Source: Pseudomonadota bacterium | Lineage (GTDB): Bacteria; Pseudomonadota; Alphaproteobacteria; Paracaedibacterales; CAITNM01 | Reading direction: 5' to 3' | DNA length: 63,877 nucleotides | Assembly: GCA_018062345.1 (NCBI GenBank) | Contig: JAGOSL010000008.1 | Location: forward strand, 1-63,877 | Shown here: positions 19,592 through 29,367 of the stretch, one piece after another | How the letters are laid out: every line of letters begins with the position of its first letter | Numbering within the stretch: the stretch's first letter is position 1 | The notes under the pieces: generated by a model | Told to the model about the DNA's origin: nothing | What the model saw: only the letters and a program-made list of their open reading frames with translations | Databases searched by the model: none | Translations under genes and position numbers: made by a program

Positions 19592-22129
19592 ATGGCGCAA
19601 GAGTCGCAAACGGGTCAAAAAACAGAAAACACCGATGCTCAAGTAAAAGAGCAAAGCGGCGAACCAGCTAAGAAAAAAACTCTTACGCTAGGGAAAAGAT
19701 CTGAGCTTAAGCGCCCTACAGAAGGTCAAGTACAACAGAGTTTTACTCATGGACGCACTAAAACAGTGGATGTTCAAGTTAAACGCAAAAAAATTGGTAC
19801 GCAACCTGACAAATTATCAGATCAGATTGTTTCCGATCACCAATTACCAGAAACTCTTCGAGGCCTTACTCATGGAGAACTGGATGCACGTCTGAAGGCT
19901 GTAAAATCAGCTCTTGAAGAACAAGCTAAGCAGCACGAGAAGCGTTCCAACAATCAAAATGAAGAAAGTAATCAAATTGAGCCTGAAGCGTTAGAACAAA
20001 AACGCATTGAACTTGTAAACCTGGAGCTTATGGCCTCAGCACTGCCGCCTGCACCTGGAGAGCTTGTAAAATCGCCTCATCGTAGCGACCCTAAACACGC
20101 CTTGAAAGCTAAAGAGAGTTTTGCTGACGAAGAAGAAACAGCAGTAGAGAAGAAAAAATCTGTTGTTTATAGAGCAGAAGCACCTAAGAAGGTTTTATTG
20201 CCGGCAAAAAAAGGAATTACGGAAGCACCTAAGAAGCTTGATAGAAACACACAGGCGCGGCTATTAGATGATGATACAGAGCAACGCTCTCGCTCCATCG
20301 CCGCTATGAAGCGCATGAATCAGAAAAAAATGCGCCAGCAACATGTGAACAATCAACAAGATACACAAAAAATCATCCGAGAAGTTGTGATCCCTGAGAC
20401 TATTGCTGTTGGAGAGCTTGCTAACCGTATGGCGGTTCGCTCTGGCGATGTTGTAAAATCCCTGATGAAATTGGGAATGATGGTAACGATCAATCAGATT
20501 ATTGATGCTGATACAGCGGAACTGATTTGTGCTGAATTTGGGCACACTCCAAAGCGTGTCTCTGATTCTGATATAGAAATTGGATTAAAAGGACCAGAAG
20601 ATAACACCGCTGATTTAATGCCACGCGCACCTATTGTTACAGTTATGGGGCACGTAGATCATGGAAAAACTTCACTGTTAGATGCCTTGAGAAAAACAGA
20701 TGTTGTCGCAGGAGAAGCAGGAGGTATAACTCAGCATATCGGGGCATACCAGGTGACGATGGCCTCTGGCAAAAAAATCACCTTTATTGACACACCAGGC
20801 CACTCTGCATTTAGTGAAATGCGCGCACGTGGAGCCAATGTAACTGACGTTGTTGTGCTTGTTGTTGCAGCGGACGATGGCATTATGGAGCAAACTATTG
20901 AAGCTATTAGCCATGCAAAAGCAGCAAAGGTACCGATTGTTGTTGCTATTAACAAGATCGATAAGCCAGACGCAAACCCAGAAAGAGTGCGTAGCGAATT
21001 ATTAAGCCATGATATTATTTTGGAAGAATTTGGTGGAGACGTATTAAGCGTTGAAGTTTCTGCTAAAGAACTTAGAAACCTTGAAAAGTTAGAAGAATGC
21101 ATTCTTTTGCAGGCCGAAGTTATTGAACCAAAGGCGAATCCTAATCGAAGTGCTTTAGGAGCAGTAGTTGAGGCAAAGATAGATCGCGGTCGTGGTATTG
21201 CGACAACCCTTCTTGTGCAAAATGGTACATTACAGGTTGGAGACATTGTTGTTGCTGGCTCTGAGTGGGGCAAAGTACGCGCAATGATTAATGATCATGG
21301 GCAACCTATTAAATTAGCTGGGCCGTCTGTTCCAGTCGAAGTTCTTGGTTTTAATGGTGTTCCAACAGCAGGTCAAGAATTCTTAGTAGTAGAAAATGAG
21401 GCTAAGGCACGTGAAATTACTGAATCACGCGCACATCGCAAACGCGATCTGATAGCGCAATCACGTATTAAAACCTCGATGGAATCAATTATGAGTCAAA
21501 TTGCGGCTGGCGATATTAAAGAGTTTCCGGTTGTGATTAAGACAGACGTGCACGGATCGTTAGAAGCAATTACGACAAGCTTGCAAAAGTTGAGCGGCAC
21601 AGAAGTTGCTCCAAGAATTTTGCACGGTGGTGTTGGTGGAATCAATGAAAGCGACGTTACATTAGCAAGTGCTTCTGGTGGAATCATTGTGGGTTTCAAT
21701 GTGCGTGCAAACCCTCAGGCACGAGATCTTGCGAAACGTGATGGCGTAGATATTCGCTACTATTCGATTATTTATGATGTGCTAGATGACGTGAAAAATA
21801 TGCTTAGCGGGATGCTTGCGCCAACTCTACGTGAGAAATATCTTGGAAATGCTGAAATACGTAATGTGTTTAATATTACGGGTATTGGTAAAGTTGCAGG
21901 ATGCTATATCACAGAAGGTGTGGTAAAACGCGGCGCAAAAGTGCGCTTGCTGCGTGACAGCGTTGTGATTCACGAAGGCACACTAAAAACGCTGAAGCGC
22001 TTCAAAGATGAAGTCAAAGAAGTTAAAGATTCGTTTGAGTGCGGTATGGCTTTTGAAAATTATAATGACATTCGCAACGGTGATATGATTGAGTGTTTTG
22101 AGATAGAATCTATCGCGCGTAAACTTTAG
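19592..22129 (+). CDS. infB: Translation initiation factor IF-2
   Basis: 845 residues from ATG at 19592, which has TAGGA upstream; a GTG 33 bases earlier lies inside nusA. A long charged, low-complexity N-terminal region (to about residue 280) is followed by the IF2_N motif [20 protein letters not shown]. The G domain has [14 protein letters not shown] near residue 350, [11 protein letters not shown] near 395 and NKIDK near 450. Domains II-IV follow and bind fMet-tRNA. It follows nusA by 7 bases. After the stop there is a CCCTCG/CGAGGG hairpin, described separately; rbfA, truB and rpsO are not downstream. Confidence 0.97.
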   Translation: MAQESQTGQKTENTDAQVKEQSGEPAKKKTLTLGKRSELKRPTEGQVQQSFTHGRTKTVDVQVKRKKIGTQPDKLSDQIVSDHQLPETLRGLTHGELDARLKAVKSALEEQAKQHEKRSNNQNEESNQIEPEALEQKRIELVNLELMASALPPAPGELVKSPHRSDPKHALKAKESFADEEETAVEKKKSVVYRAEAPKKVLLPAKKGITEAPKKLDRNTQARLLDDDTEQRSRSIAAMKRMNQKKMRQQHVNNQQDTQKIIREVVIPETIAVGELANRMAVRSGDVVKSLMKLGMMVTINQIIDADTAELICAEFGHTPKRVSDSDIEIGLKGPEDNTADLMPRAPIVTVMGHVDHGKTSLLDALRKTDVVAGEAGGITQHIGAYQVTMASGKKITFIDTPGHSAFSEMRARGANVTDVVVLVVAADDGIMEQTIEAISHAKAAKVPIVVAINKIDKPDANPERVRSELLSHDIILEEFGGDVLSVEVSAKELRNLEKLEECILLQAEVIEPKANPNRSALGAVVEAKIDRGRGIATTLLVQNGTLQVGDIVVAGSEWGKVRAMINDHGQPIKLAGPSVPVEVLGFNGVPTAGQEFLVVENEAKAREITESRAHRKRDLIAQSRIKTSMESIMSQIAAGDIKEFPVVIKTDVHGSLEAITTSLQKLSGTEVAPRILHGGVGGINESDVTLASASGGIIVGFNVRANPQARDLAKRDGVDIRYYSIIYDVLDDVKNMLSGMLAPTLREKYLGNAEIRNVFNITGIGKVAGCYITEGVVKRGAKVRLLRDSVVIHEGTLKTLKRFKDEVKEVKDSFECGMAFENYNDIRNGDMIECFEIESIARKL

Positions 22130-22140
22130 TGATCTTGAGG

Positions 22141-22161
22141 CCCTCGGGTCAAACACGAGGG
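22141..22161. repeat. Palindromic repeat after infB (copy 1)
   Basis: CCCTCG and CGAGGG form a stem around a nine-base loop, 12 bases after the infB stop. The 13-base string GTCAAACACGAGG (22148-22160) recurs exactly at 25129-25141 after the next gene. No U-run follows, so it is not a classic terminator. It resembles the short GC-rich 'CCTCG...CGAGG' palindromes dispersed in many alphaproteobacterial genomes. Confidence 0.65.
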
Positions 22162-22229
22162 TAACAGGATATAAGCTCCAAAAAAATTATATTGCAATAT
22201 TTTAAATACTCACCATATTTATATTGAAT

Positions 22230-22235
22230 TATAAT
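22230..22235 (+). promoter_or_regulatory. Candidate -10 box for the 952-residue secreted protein
   Basis: A perfect TATAAT lies 26 bases before the ATG in a very AT-rich leader. No good -35 hexamer is found at 16-18 bases upstream, so the call is tentative. The ribosome-binding site is also weak (TGGG about 10 bases upstream). Confidence 0.3.
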
Positions 22236-22261
22236 AATCAGATTTTTTTGGGTATTAAATT

Positions 22262-25120
22262 ATGAAATTTCTTCATTACATATTTGTTTTATTTTTTGGT
22301 GCTTCGCTTCATGCATCTTTTTACCGCGAGAGCGTAATTGCCCCTACTAGCCCTTTAGCTGTACTGGATCCGGTAAAGCGTTCTGAAATTGAGCGCCTGA
22401 CACAGAATCTTCGCTTTTTTGGAGATCTTAATTCAAGACCAGCACAAGATGTTTATGTGCATTATCAAGCCATTCAAAATCTTTTGGTGTGGCCTACAAG
22501 CCCAACTACTGCATTATCGTGGATGTTATTTCCGATTAGTCCTTTACCAACAATAAACCCCAATAATATTGGTGTGAGTGACCCTTTGGGTAAAATTACC
22601 CCTGAACAACTGGGGAAACTAATTGGGGTAATTGCAGAATACAAAGAAGATAGGGAGAGTTTTTATATTGATTCGCTGTTTGAAACTAATCGAAGCATAC
22701 AACTACAAAAGCTGTATCAGATTTTTACAACTGTGGGCAAGGTATCTGGCTTTGTTGAAAGTCATAATGAAGAAGAGCTAAAGAAATTTTATCGATATGC
22801 TTTGGTTGATGGAGTGAGTAAATATGTTCACCGGAATATGTCACCCATAGACGAAGATTTGCATCTGAGTGAAACACAACAAGCTGACTGTGTTGCACGC
22901 CCTTATAAATTAGTAATTGAAGCGTTTAAAAAATCTTCATCACACCTGTTAGAAATTCCAGGCACCGAGATTTTGCGTGAACCCAATGAGACATATTTTA
23001 GTGAAGCTGAGCTTGAGAGAGAGCTGCAGAAAAAGTATGGTGATTTTTCTTATCGTGGAATTGAAAAATTACGTATTCAAGCAACTGTTGATATGCTGTG
23101 GAAATCTGCCCAAAGTTCACCGGATCAAACTTTGCAGCTGCTTAGCTATTACGGCTGGCGCAAATTTGGCGAACAAATTAGTAATGTTATTTTGGCAAGT
23201 GGCGCAATTGATGTCGCTCAAAAACCAGACCTTGAGCATGTTTTGGCGACTGCATATACAAAAGCAGATTATCAAGAACTTGTAGAACGAGCAAAAGCCA
23301 GTGAGGACATTGATGGGTTGATGGCTGAATTAAATGAAGGACAACGTAATTTGCTACTTTATGGTAATGCACGTTATGCGCAAATTCGCTTCCAAGATTA
23401 TGGAAATGTACGAGTTGACCATAGTGGAAAACACCTAGCATTCGCTAACTGCGCTGAAATGAGCTTGTTCAACCTGACCTACCTTGCGCAGTTGCAAGAA
23501 CAAAAATTTGGCCTGGAAATTAACCCTGCTTTATTACCACAAGGATCACCCTTACAATTATTCTGGCAAGAACTTACAGAAGAAGATTTAGGCACCACAG
23601 CAACGCGCAATAGCTGGACACAAGCTATTTGCCGCCGTGCCGGTGTTGTGTATCGCAAAGGTGGCAGTGAGCGCGCTCCATGGGCTGAAGATTATGCAAC
23701 AGCACACTGGGCAGAACTTAACCCAGGGATTTTAAATCAATTTCGAACGTTATTTCATTTAGCTGGAAAGCCAGAAGAAGCGGTAGCTTTAACCTATGCA
23801 GGTAGCACCGAAGAAACTATTGAAGCAGCAGCATTACGCTTAAGCCACTTGTTAGGTGGAAAACCGGCTGCTGTGAGTTTTAGTCAGTTATTTTATGATG
23901 AGCCAGCAGATGAAGAATTATCATTTGAGATTATTATTAAATCAGAGCTTAAAAATATTTCTGGAAAAAAGGACTGGTATGGCGAGTTTGATATTCTAAG
24001 AAACGGTGAACCACTGGCTGTTTGGCATGTTAATACTGACCATAGCCACCTTCAACTTACTAGTAAAAAAACAAACGTTTTTGCACTGGAAAAATCATTT
24101 ACTAACCCTTATGTGATTGGGCAGCTGGAAGTGCTTAATTATGTCCGTTGGCATAACGGTATTGAAGATACAGAAGAAAAAGCGGTATTTGAATTATGTA
24201 ATCAACAATTTCCAATAAAACTAGAAACTTTAAAAGTATCTCCTGAAATGTTTGAAATATTTTTTACTCATGCAAATTTGAGCAATGAACACTTCAGAAA
24301 TATTTTAGTACATTGGTGCAAAAACCAAGGTGGTATTGTTTTTTTCCCATTTGCACATAAAATACTTTGGGGCATGGCACAAGTAGATGAAGGAAGGGAA
24401 ATATCAAATTTTATATACAGCACGAATGACCCTGGCGAGCCTTTTTTATGTAATTGCATCACACAAAAACTATCATCATTTGCGCGTAACCATTTTCAGT
24501 CTAATAATGATGAATATAACCTGGCTTGCTTGAGTTACAAAACTGGATTGCGTTTAAGCGATGTACATTCGCTCGCGCCAGAAAATCGCTGCCTAGAGCT
24601 ATTTTTTGATTTGCAACCAACATCACCAGAATACTACGATCCTTGGAGTCGGAGTGTGTCACAGAACAAAGTAATAGAGGTGCTATCGAGCACAACATTT
24701 TCTCAGCTAAACAGTCTTCAGTGTTCTTTTGCTGAAGATTGTAGCATAGAAAAAGTAAGTCAAATTGCTCAGCTTTTACCAAAAACCATAAGAGATGTTA
24801 ATATTAATAATTCAATTTCACCTGAGCACCTCTGGGCATTTTCTAGTAACTTAAAAAGTAAAAAAGCAACATGCTATATATATATCGGCAGTTTGTATCA
24901 TTATCAAAATAATGATCAATTACTACGCCCAACCCAACAAGAATACGCGTATGAGCTGCTTTATCCTTTTGCCAAAGCAGGCCGTTCTTTCGAATCACCA
25001 TTCATTGAATTGCATAGTGATGAAGATTTAGAGCCTGTTTATGAAAAATTACGCATTGTCGCTTCGCTTCATAAGCAGCCAGAGTTTTTGATGATAGAAG
25101 ATGGGGCAGCTAATTTTTAG
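22262..25120 (+). CDS. Large secreted protein of unknown function, effector candidate
   Basis: 952 residues with a clear signal peptide (MKFLHYIFVLFFGASLHA, cleavage near 18). I do not recognise a named family. No transmembrane helix or repeat array is seen after the signal. A central segment has Cys397 in FANCAEMSLFNL, with His residues at 589, 594 and 596 in WHVNTDHSHLQL. This Cys-Glu-x-x-Leu-x-Asn-Leu pattern recalls a group of large secreted proteins of amoeba-associated bacteria with a conserved 'DCxExxLxNL' centre, possibly papain-like, but catalysis is inference only. The gene stands alone between infB and def and is bracketed by two copies of a 13-base palindromic repeat element. Lineage-specific host interaction is the most plausible role. 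Confidence 0.85.
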   Translation: MKFLHYIFVLFFGASLHASFYRESVIAPTSPLAVLDPVKRSEIERLTQNLRFFGDLNSRPAQDVYVHYQAIQNLLVWPTSPTTALSWMLFPISPLPTINPNNIGVSDPLGKITPEQLGKLIGVIAEYKEDRESFYIDSLFETNRSIQLQKLYQIFTTVGKVSGFVESHNEEELKKFYRYALVDGVSKYVHRNMSPIDEDLHLSETQQADCVARPYKLVIEAFKKSSSHLLEIPGTEILREPNETYFSEAELERELQKKYGDFSYRGIEKLRIQATVDMLWKSAQSSPDQTLQLLSYYGWRKFGEQISNVILASGAIDVAQKPDLEHVLATAYTKADYQELVERAKASEDIDGLMAELNEGQRNLLLYGNARYAQIRFQDYGNVRVDHSGKHLAFANCAEMSLFNLTYLAQLQEQKFGLEINPALLPQGSPLQLFWQELTEEDLGTTATRNSWTQAICRRAGVVYRKGGSERAPWAEDYATAHWAELNPGILNQFRTLFHLAGKPEEAVALTYAGSTEETIEAAALRLSHLLGGKPAAVSFSQLFYDEPADEELSFEIIIKSELKNISGKKDWYGEFDILRNGEPLAVWHVNTDHSHLQLTSKKTNVFALEKSFTNPYVIGQLEVLNYVRWHNGIEDTEEKAVFELCNQQFPIKLETLKVSPEMFEIFFTHANLSNEHFRNILVHWCKNQGGIVFFPFAHKILWGMAQVDEGREISNFIYSTNDPGEPFLCNCITQKLSSFARNHFQSNNDEYNLACLSYKTGLRLSDVHSLAPENRCLELFFDLQPTSPEYYDPWSRSVSQNKVIEVLSSTTFSQLNSLQCSFAEDCSIEKVSQIAQLLPKTIRDVNINNSISPEHLWAFSSNLKSKKATCYIYIGSLYHYQNNDQLLRPTQQEYAYELLYPFAKAGRSFESPFIELHSDEDLEPVYEKLRIVASLHKQPEFLMIEDGAANF

Positions 25121-25123
25121 ACT

Positions 25124-25210
25124 TTCGTGTCAAACACGAGGAGAGATAAAGAGATGAGCGCACGCAGATAAGGATGTGGATCCTCACGCCCTCGTTGAGG
25201 GCTCAGGATG
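25124..25210. repeat. Palindromic repeat cluster after the secreted-protein gene (copy 2)
   Basis: Two hairpins lie here. TCGTG/CACGA (25125-25139) contains the 13-base string GTCAAACACGAGG shared with 22148-22160. GCCCTC/GAGGGC (25188-25202) lies inside a larger inverted GGATCCT...AGGATGACG unit (about 25179-25212). The second resembles the widespread alphaproteobacterial palindrome of the GGATCCTCGGG...CCCGAGGATGACG type. Confidence 0.6.
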
Positions 25211-25244
25211 ACGCTAAGATGAGTAGAGAAAGCTCAAATATGGC

Positions 25245-25389
25245 GAAAGGACGAAAATTCATGCTTCTACGTCTTTCTGAAGCCGAACACCGTAAGAATC
25301 CATGAAACCATCCACTGGATTGCCACAGCCTTTGCAGGGCTTCGCAAAGACTCGAGTTCGTTTTTTCAACGAAGAAACTAAGTGAGCCC
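25245..25389. other. Hairpin-rich non-coding stretch downstream of def
   Basis: Between the repeat cluster and the def stop I see CTTTGC/GCAAAG (25330-25349) and TTCGTT/AACGAA (25357-25373) hairpins. A 65-codon frame crosses it on the minus strand but has no ribosome-binding site or recognisable protein pattern. It is probably repeat-derived, not a gene. Confidence 0.4.
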
Positions 25390-25929
25390 CTATCGCTCAA
25401 CTTTTTGGGCTTTGCGAATTAACATGTCCCGCTTTATGGCAGATAGGTAATCCACGAATAGCTTTCCGTCTAAATGATCCATTTCATGCTGAACACAAGC
25501 GGCTTGTAAATGAGAAAATTCAGTTTCGCACGTTTCGCCTTTTTCATTGAGATAGCGAACTCGAATCTTTTCAGGGCGTAACACTGGCGCATACTGACCT
25601 GGAACGGAAAGACACCCTTCCCTGCATGTTGCTAATTTTTCACTTGCCCAAATGATCTCAGGATTTACGATTTGATACATATTTGGACTGGGATCAGCAC
25701 CTTCAATTTCTTCGCCTTCTACGGTTACATTGGCGGGAACATCCATTACAAAAACTCGCTTTGAAATACCAACTTGGGGAGCTGCAAGACCAATACCATC
25801 TTCTGCAATCATTGTTTCTTGTAAATCTTTTAATAATTTTTGGATATGACTGTCTACCACAGGCACAAGACTAGCTTTTCTGCGCAAAATTGGATTTGGG
25901 GCCACTAAGATCGGTAGAACTGTCATCAT
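25390..25929 (-). CDS. def: Peptide deformylase
   Basis: 179 residues. It removes the N-formyl group from new proteins. All three motifs are present: GIGLAAPQVGISKRVFV near residue 46, EGCLSVPGQYAPV near 107 (metal-ligand Cys) and QHEMDHLDGKLFVDYL near 147 (metal-ligand His pair with the catalytic Glu). Two adjacent ATGs follow AAGGAA; either may start the protein, the second at better spacing. fmt, its usual neighbour, is not adjacent. It is divergent from the yfgM-like gene. Confidence 0.97.
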   Translation of the reverse strand: MMTVLPILVAPNPILRRKASLVPVVDSHIQKLLKDLQETMIAEDGIGLAAPQVGISKRVFVMDVPANVTVEGEEIEGADPSPNMYQIVNPEIIWASEKLATCREGCLSVPGQYAPVLRPEKIRVRYLNEKGETCETEFSHLQAACVQHEMDHLDGKLFVDYLSAIKRDMLIRKAQKVER

Positions 25930-26003
25930 TTCCTTATTTGCTGTTCTTACAATACAGTATATAGTGCAAATATGAATAAATTTTAAGGCCTAATGAATTT
26001 TTT

Positions 26004-26717
26004 ATGTCAAATAATTTTGATCAGTTCATACAAGAAGTAGAAAGCGACCTTCGCCAAGAAAAGTTTGAGCACCTTTGGAAAAAGTACGGAAAGTCAGTTT
26101 CTATTGGGTTTGCGGCGATTGTTGGCTTATCTTTAGCCTTTAACCTTTGGCAAAATTACCAAGAAAAGCAACGAGACATTATTTCCCAACAGTTTGTAAG
26201 TGCGCAGACGCTAATGTTTAATAAAAACATTGGTGATGCATTGGCTGCAATGGAGGGGATTTCTAAATCTTCTCATCGTACTTATTCGACACTGGCAAAG
26301 CTTAATATAGCTGCAATTTTACGTATGGAAACAGGCCATAAGGATTTAAGCCGCGCTGAGAAAATTTATCAGGAACTTATGAATGATGGTAGTGTTGACC
26401 ACGTGTTCAAAGAATTATCGACTATTTTATACGTAAGCCTACATCTAGATACATTGAAAAATGATAATGATGATGAACTTCAAAAGCTTCTTAAATTAAT
26501 TGAGCCTTGCCTAAAAGAAGGAGCGCCTTATCGTCACTTAGCTCTTGAGTTAAAGGGCATGATGGAATTGCGTCAAAAAAATTATGAAAAAGCAACGGAA
26601 ACATTCGTAGCTATCGCTCAAGATGAAAAATCTCCAAAAGACTTGCGCTTACGTGCACAAATAGTAACTCAAAATTTAGCAAGTCAATTAGCAGAGATGT
26701 CACAGAAGGTTAACTAA
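26004..26717 (+). CDS. YfgM-like membrane-anchored TPR protein
   Basis: 237 residues. A short cytoplasmic N-terminus (SNNFDQFIQEVESDLRQEKF) is followed by one transmembrane helix near residues 32-50 (VSIGFAAIVGLSLAFNLW) and a helical TPR-like periplasmic domain. This is the TPR_21/DUF2133 pattern of YfgM, an ancillary SecYEG partner that hands proteins to periplasmic chaperones. The order yfgM-bamB-der is conserved in Proteobacteria, which strongly supports the call. Its stop overlaps or abuts the bamB ATG (TAATG). Confidence 0.85.
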   Translation: MSNNFDQFIQEVESDLRQEKFEHLWKKYGKSVSIGFAAIVGLSLAFNLWQNYQEKQRDIISQQFVSAQTLMFNKNIGDALAAMEGISKSSHRTYSTLAKLNIAAILRMETGHKDLSRAEKIYQELMNDGSVDHVFKELSTILYVSLHLDTLKNDNDDELQKLLKLIEPCLKEGAPYRHLALELKGMMELRQKNYEKATETFVAIAQDEKSPKDLRLRAQIVTQNLASQLAEMSQKVN

Positions 26718-28012
26718 TGAAAAACGGCTCTATGATATGGTGTCTGCTTGCGTTGCTAGCTCTAGCAAGCTGCAGCGAAACAAAAGAAAAATTACAAGGC
26801 ACAAGAGAGCCTTTTATTATTGTTGGTAATGCTTTAAAGCCTGATCCTGCTTTGGAAAACATGACGGTTAGCGTTCCTGCCGCACAAGATATAAAAGACT
26901 GGAATCACGTGGGAGGCAATCCTAGCCATCTCATGCCACCCATACTTGCAAGTAAAGATGTAAAAAAAGCGTGGGAGCAAAATATTGGTGAAGGCTCAGA
27001 CACCCATCATAGACTTATAACACACCCTGTTGTTAATAAAGGTATCGTTTACACGATGGATATTAATGGGCATGTAGAAGCCAGAAAAATAGAGGATGGA
27101 ACACTTTTTTGGGAAATTGAAACGTCTCCTGAGGAAGGGCATAGCAATGCCATGGGCGGCGGATTTGCAGTAGATGGAGATGCTTTATATATAACGACAT
27201 CTTTTGGTGATGTTTGGTGCGTTGAAGCACAATCTGGAAAGAGTATTTGGAAACAAAATTTAGAAACCCCTATTCGAGCAGCACCAACTGTTTTTGCCGG
27301 GCGTGTTTATGTAGTAACGGTTAATAACGAGATTTTTGCCCTTGAAGCAAAAACCGGAGATGAATTATGGGATTATGCAGGCATTGTTGAGCCAAGCGCA
27401 TTACTTGGCGGAAGCGCCCCAGCTGCTTGTACTCAGGCCGTCATTGTTACATTAACATCCGGTGAAATTTATTGCCTGAATCCTGAAAGCGGACACATGC
27501 TATGGTCAGATACTATGACATCAGCCTTGAGAATTGATACCGTATCAAGTATTGCTCATATTCGAGCCAGACCAATCATAGAAGGAAATGTGGTTTACGT
27601 GGCAAGTCATGGCGGGCGTGTTGCAGCTTATGAAATATCTAGCGGCAAAAAACTATGGACAAAAGAAATTGGCGCTTTACGCACCCCAGTATTAAGCGGC
27701 GATTTTCTTTTCCTGATTACCACGAATGATGATTTGGTATGCATACTGAAATCAACTGGTCAAATTCGATGGGCAGCATCTTTGCCTCGCAAACGTGAAA
27801 GCGAAGAGGTTATTACCTGGGCAGGACCTATTATTGTGAATGATAAATTAGTTATCGTAAGCACAAGCGAGCAAATGGCTTTTGTGAATATTACAAATGG
27901 CACAATTGATAGCACAGTGAATTTAGAATCAGCTTGTCAGCTTTCGCCTATTGCGGCTGATAAAACTATTTTTACTTTAACTGATTCAGGCTTACTGCAA
28001 GCTTGGCGATAG
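26717..28012 (+). CDS. bamB: Outer membrane assembly lipoprotein BamB
   Basis: 431 residues. The lipoprotein signal ends LALASC with the lipid-anchored Cys near residue 19. The rest is a PQQ-type beta-propeller with repeated 'G.vYv....g.v.AleA.tG...W' blades, for example GRVYVVTVNNEIFALEAKTG near 195 and NVVYVASHGGRVAAYEISSG near 295. BamB scaffolds the BAM complex. It is coupled to the yfgM-like gene by overlap and ends 1 base before der. Confidence 0.94.
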   Translation: MKNGSMIWCLLALLALASCSETKEKLQGTREPFIIVGNALKPDPALENMTVSVPAAQDIKDWNHVGGNPSHLMPPILASKDVKKAWEQNIGEGSDTHHRLITHPVVNKGIVYTMDINGHVEARKIEDGTLFWEIETSPEEGHSNAMGGGFAVDGDALYITTSFGDVWCVEAQSGKSIWKQNLETPIRAAPTVFAGRVYVVTVNNEIFALEAKTGDELWDYAGIVEPSALLGGSAPAACTQAVIVTLTSGEIYCLNPESGHMLWSDTMTSALRIDTVSSIAHIRARPIIEGNVVYVASHGGRVAAYEISSGKKLWTKEIGALRTPVLSGDFLFLITTNDDLVCILKSTGQIRWAASLPRKRESEEVITWAGPIIVNDKLVIVSTSEQMAFVNITNGTIDSTVNLESACQLSPIAADKTIFTLTDSGLLQAWR

Positions 28013-28013
28013 T

Positions 28014-29360
28014 ATGTTTACTCTTGCATTAATAGGTCGACCTAACGTCGGAAAGTCTAGCCTTTTTAATCGGTTGCTAGGAAAAAGAGTAGCGATTGTT
28101 CATGAGCGGCCCGGAGTTACTAGAGATTTTCAAGAGGCACAAGCATACTATGGCGACATGCCATTTCGCATTTTAGACACACCTGGCTTGGCTGATCCGG
28201 AAACATCCGCGGCTCATCCAGAGCTTGCAAAACAAATGCAACTTCAAAGTGAAGCCGCTATAGAAGAAGCACAGATGATTGCATTTGTTATTGATGGAAT
28301 TGCAGGCATTACTGCATTTGATGGGCAAATTGCTAAGTTTTTACACAAAAAAAACAAACCAATTATTGTGCTTGTTAATAAAAATGATAGTAAAAAAGCT
28401 CAGACAACTGAATACGATGTCTTTGCACTTGGCTTTAAAACAGTTATCAGTGTTTCGGCTGAACATAACTTGGGTATTGACGCATTATATGAGGCGATTC
28501 ATCCCCACTTAACCTTTGAAAAAGAAGTTCTTGTGGCTGACAGACCTTTAAAATTAGCCATTATGGGACGCCCCAATGTTGGAAAATCTACTTTGGTTAA
28601 TGCATTGTTTGGAGAAGAACGCCTACTTACAGCAGATATGCCAGGAGTAACACGAGATTCTGTTAGCCTTTTATGGGAACACAAAGGGCAAAAATTTGAA
28701 CTAATTGATACAGCAGGTATTCGCCGCAAAGCAAAGGTTCAGGATGCAGTAGAACAGCTGGCTGTTCAAAGCGCAAAACGAACGCTTCAATTTGCTGAAA
28801 TTGTTGTGCTGGTTATCGATGCAACGATTCCTATTGATGAACAATTGGAAAAGCAAGATTTAGCAATAGCACAACAAGTTGTGGAAGAAGGGCGTGGACT
28901 AGTTTTAGCTCTTAATAAGGTTGATAAAATCAATCACTTACCTCAGCTTATGGAACATATTCGCAATCAATTAAATTATCAGCTTGCCCAGGTTCGCGAT
29001 GTGCCGATGGTCGCTATTTCAGCCTTGAATCATAAAAATCTTGATCAGATGTTAGATACAGTTTTAGAGCTTAATAAATTATGGAATTTACGCATTCCCA
29101 CTGCAAAACTTAATGATTGGCTACCATTTATGCTTGATAAACACCCAACTCCTGCCGTTTCAGGTCGTCGTATTCGTATAAAATACATGACTCAAGTAAA
29201 ATCGCGCCCGCCTACTTTTGCGTTATTTTGCACGAAAGCTGATGATTTACCAGCATCTTATCTTAGATATCTGAGCAATGGACTGAGAGATGATTTTAAT
29301 TTACCAGGTGTTCCAATAAGGTTTATTGTTAAGGGCATTAAAAATCCTTACGATTCATAG
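28014..29360 (+). CDS. der: Ribosome-associated GTPase Der (EngA)
   Basis: 448 residues with the tandem G-domain architecture unique to Der: GRPNVGKSSLFNRLLG at residue 8 with DTPG and NKND motifs, then GRPNVGKSTLVNALFG near 185 with DTAGIRR and NKVD. A C-terminal KH-like domain ends at KGIKNPYDS, the typical family end. It acts in 50S subunit maturation. It is the third gene of the yfgM-bamB-der run, and the next gene begins 7 bases after its stop. Confidence 0.98.
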   Translation: MFTLALIGRPNVGKSSLFNRLLGKRVAIVHERPGVTRDFQEAQAYYGDMPFRILDTPGLADPETSAAHPELAKQMQLQSEAAIEEAQMIAFVIDGIAGITAFDGQIAKFLHKKNKPIIVLVNKNDSKKAQTTEYDVFALGFKTVISVSAEHNLGIDALYEAIHPHLTFEKEVLVADRPLKLAIMGRPNVGKSTLVNALFGEERLLTADMPGVTRDSVSLLWEHKGQKFELIDTAGIRRKAKVQDAVEQLAVQSAKRTLQFAEIVVLVIDATIPIDEQLEKQDLAIAQQVVEEGRGLVLALNKVDKINHLPQLMEHIRNQLNYQLAQVRDVPMVAISALNHKNLDQMLDTVLELNKLWNLRIPTAKLNDWLPFMLDKHPTPAVSGRRIRIKYMTQVKSRPPTFALFCTKADDLPASYLRYLSNGLRDDFNLPGVPIRFIVKGIKNPYDS

Positions 29361-29367
29361 AGCAAAT

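Noticed and set aside
20731-21273. Long minus-strand open frame (180 codons) inside infB
   Set aside because: It lies wholly within the conserved G domain and domain II of IF-2, has a Ser/Ala/Thr-rich composition typical of an antisense shadow and no recognisable motif.
25203-25400. 65-codon minus-strand frame between the repeats and def
   Set aside because: No ribosome-binding site at its start, overlaps the def end and crosses several hairpins; better explained as repeat-derived sequence.
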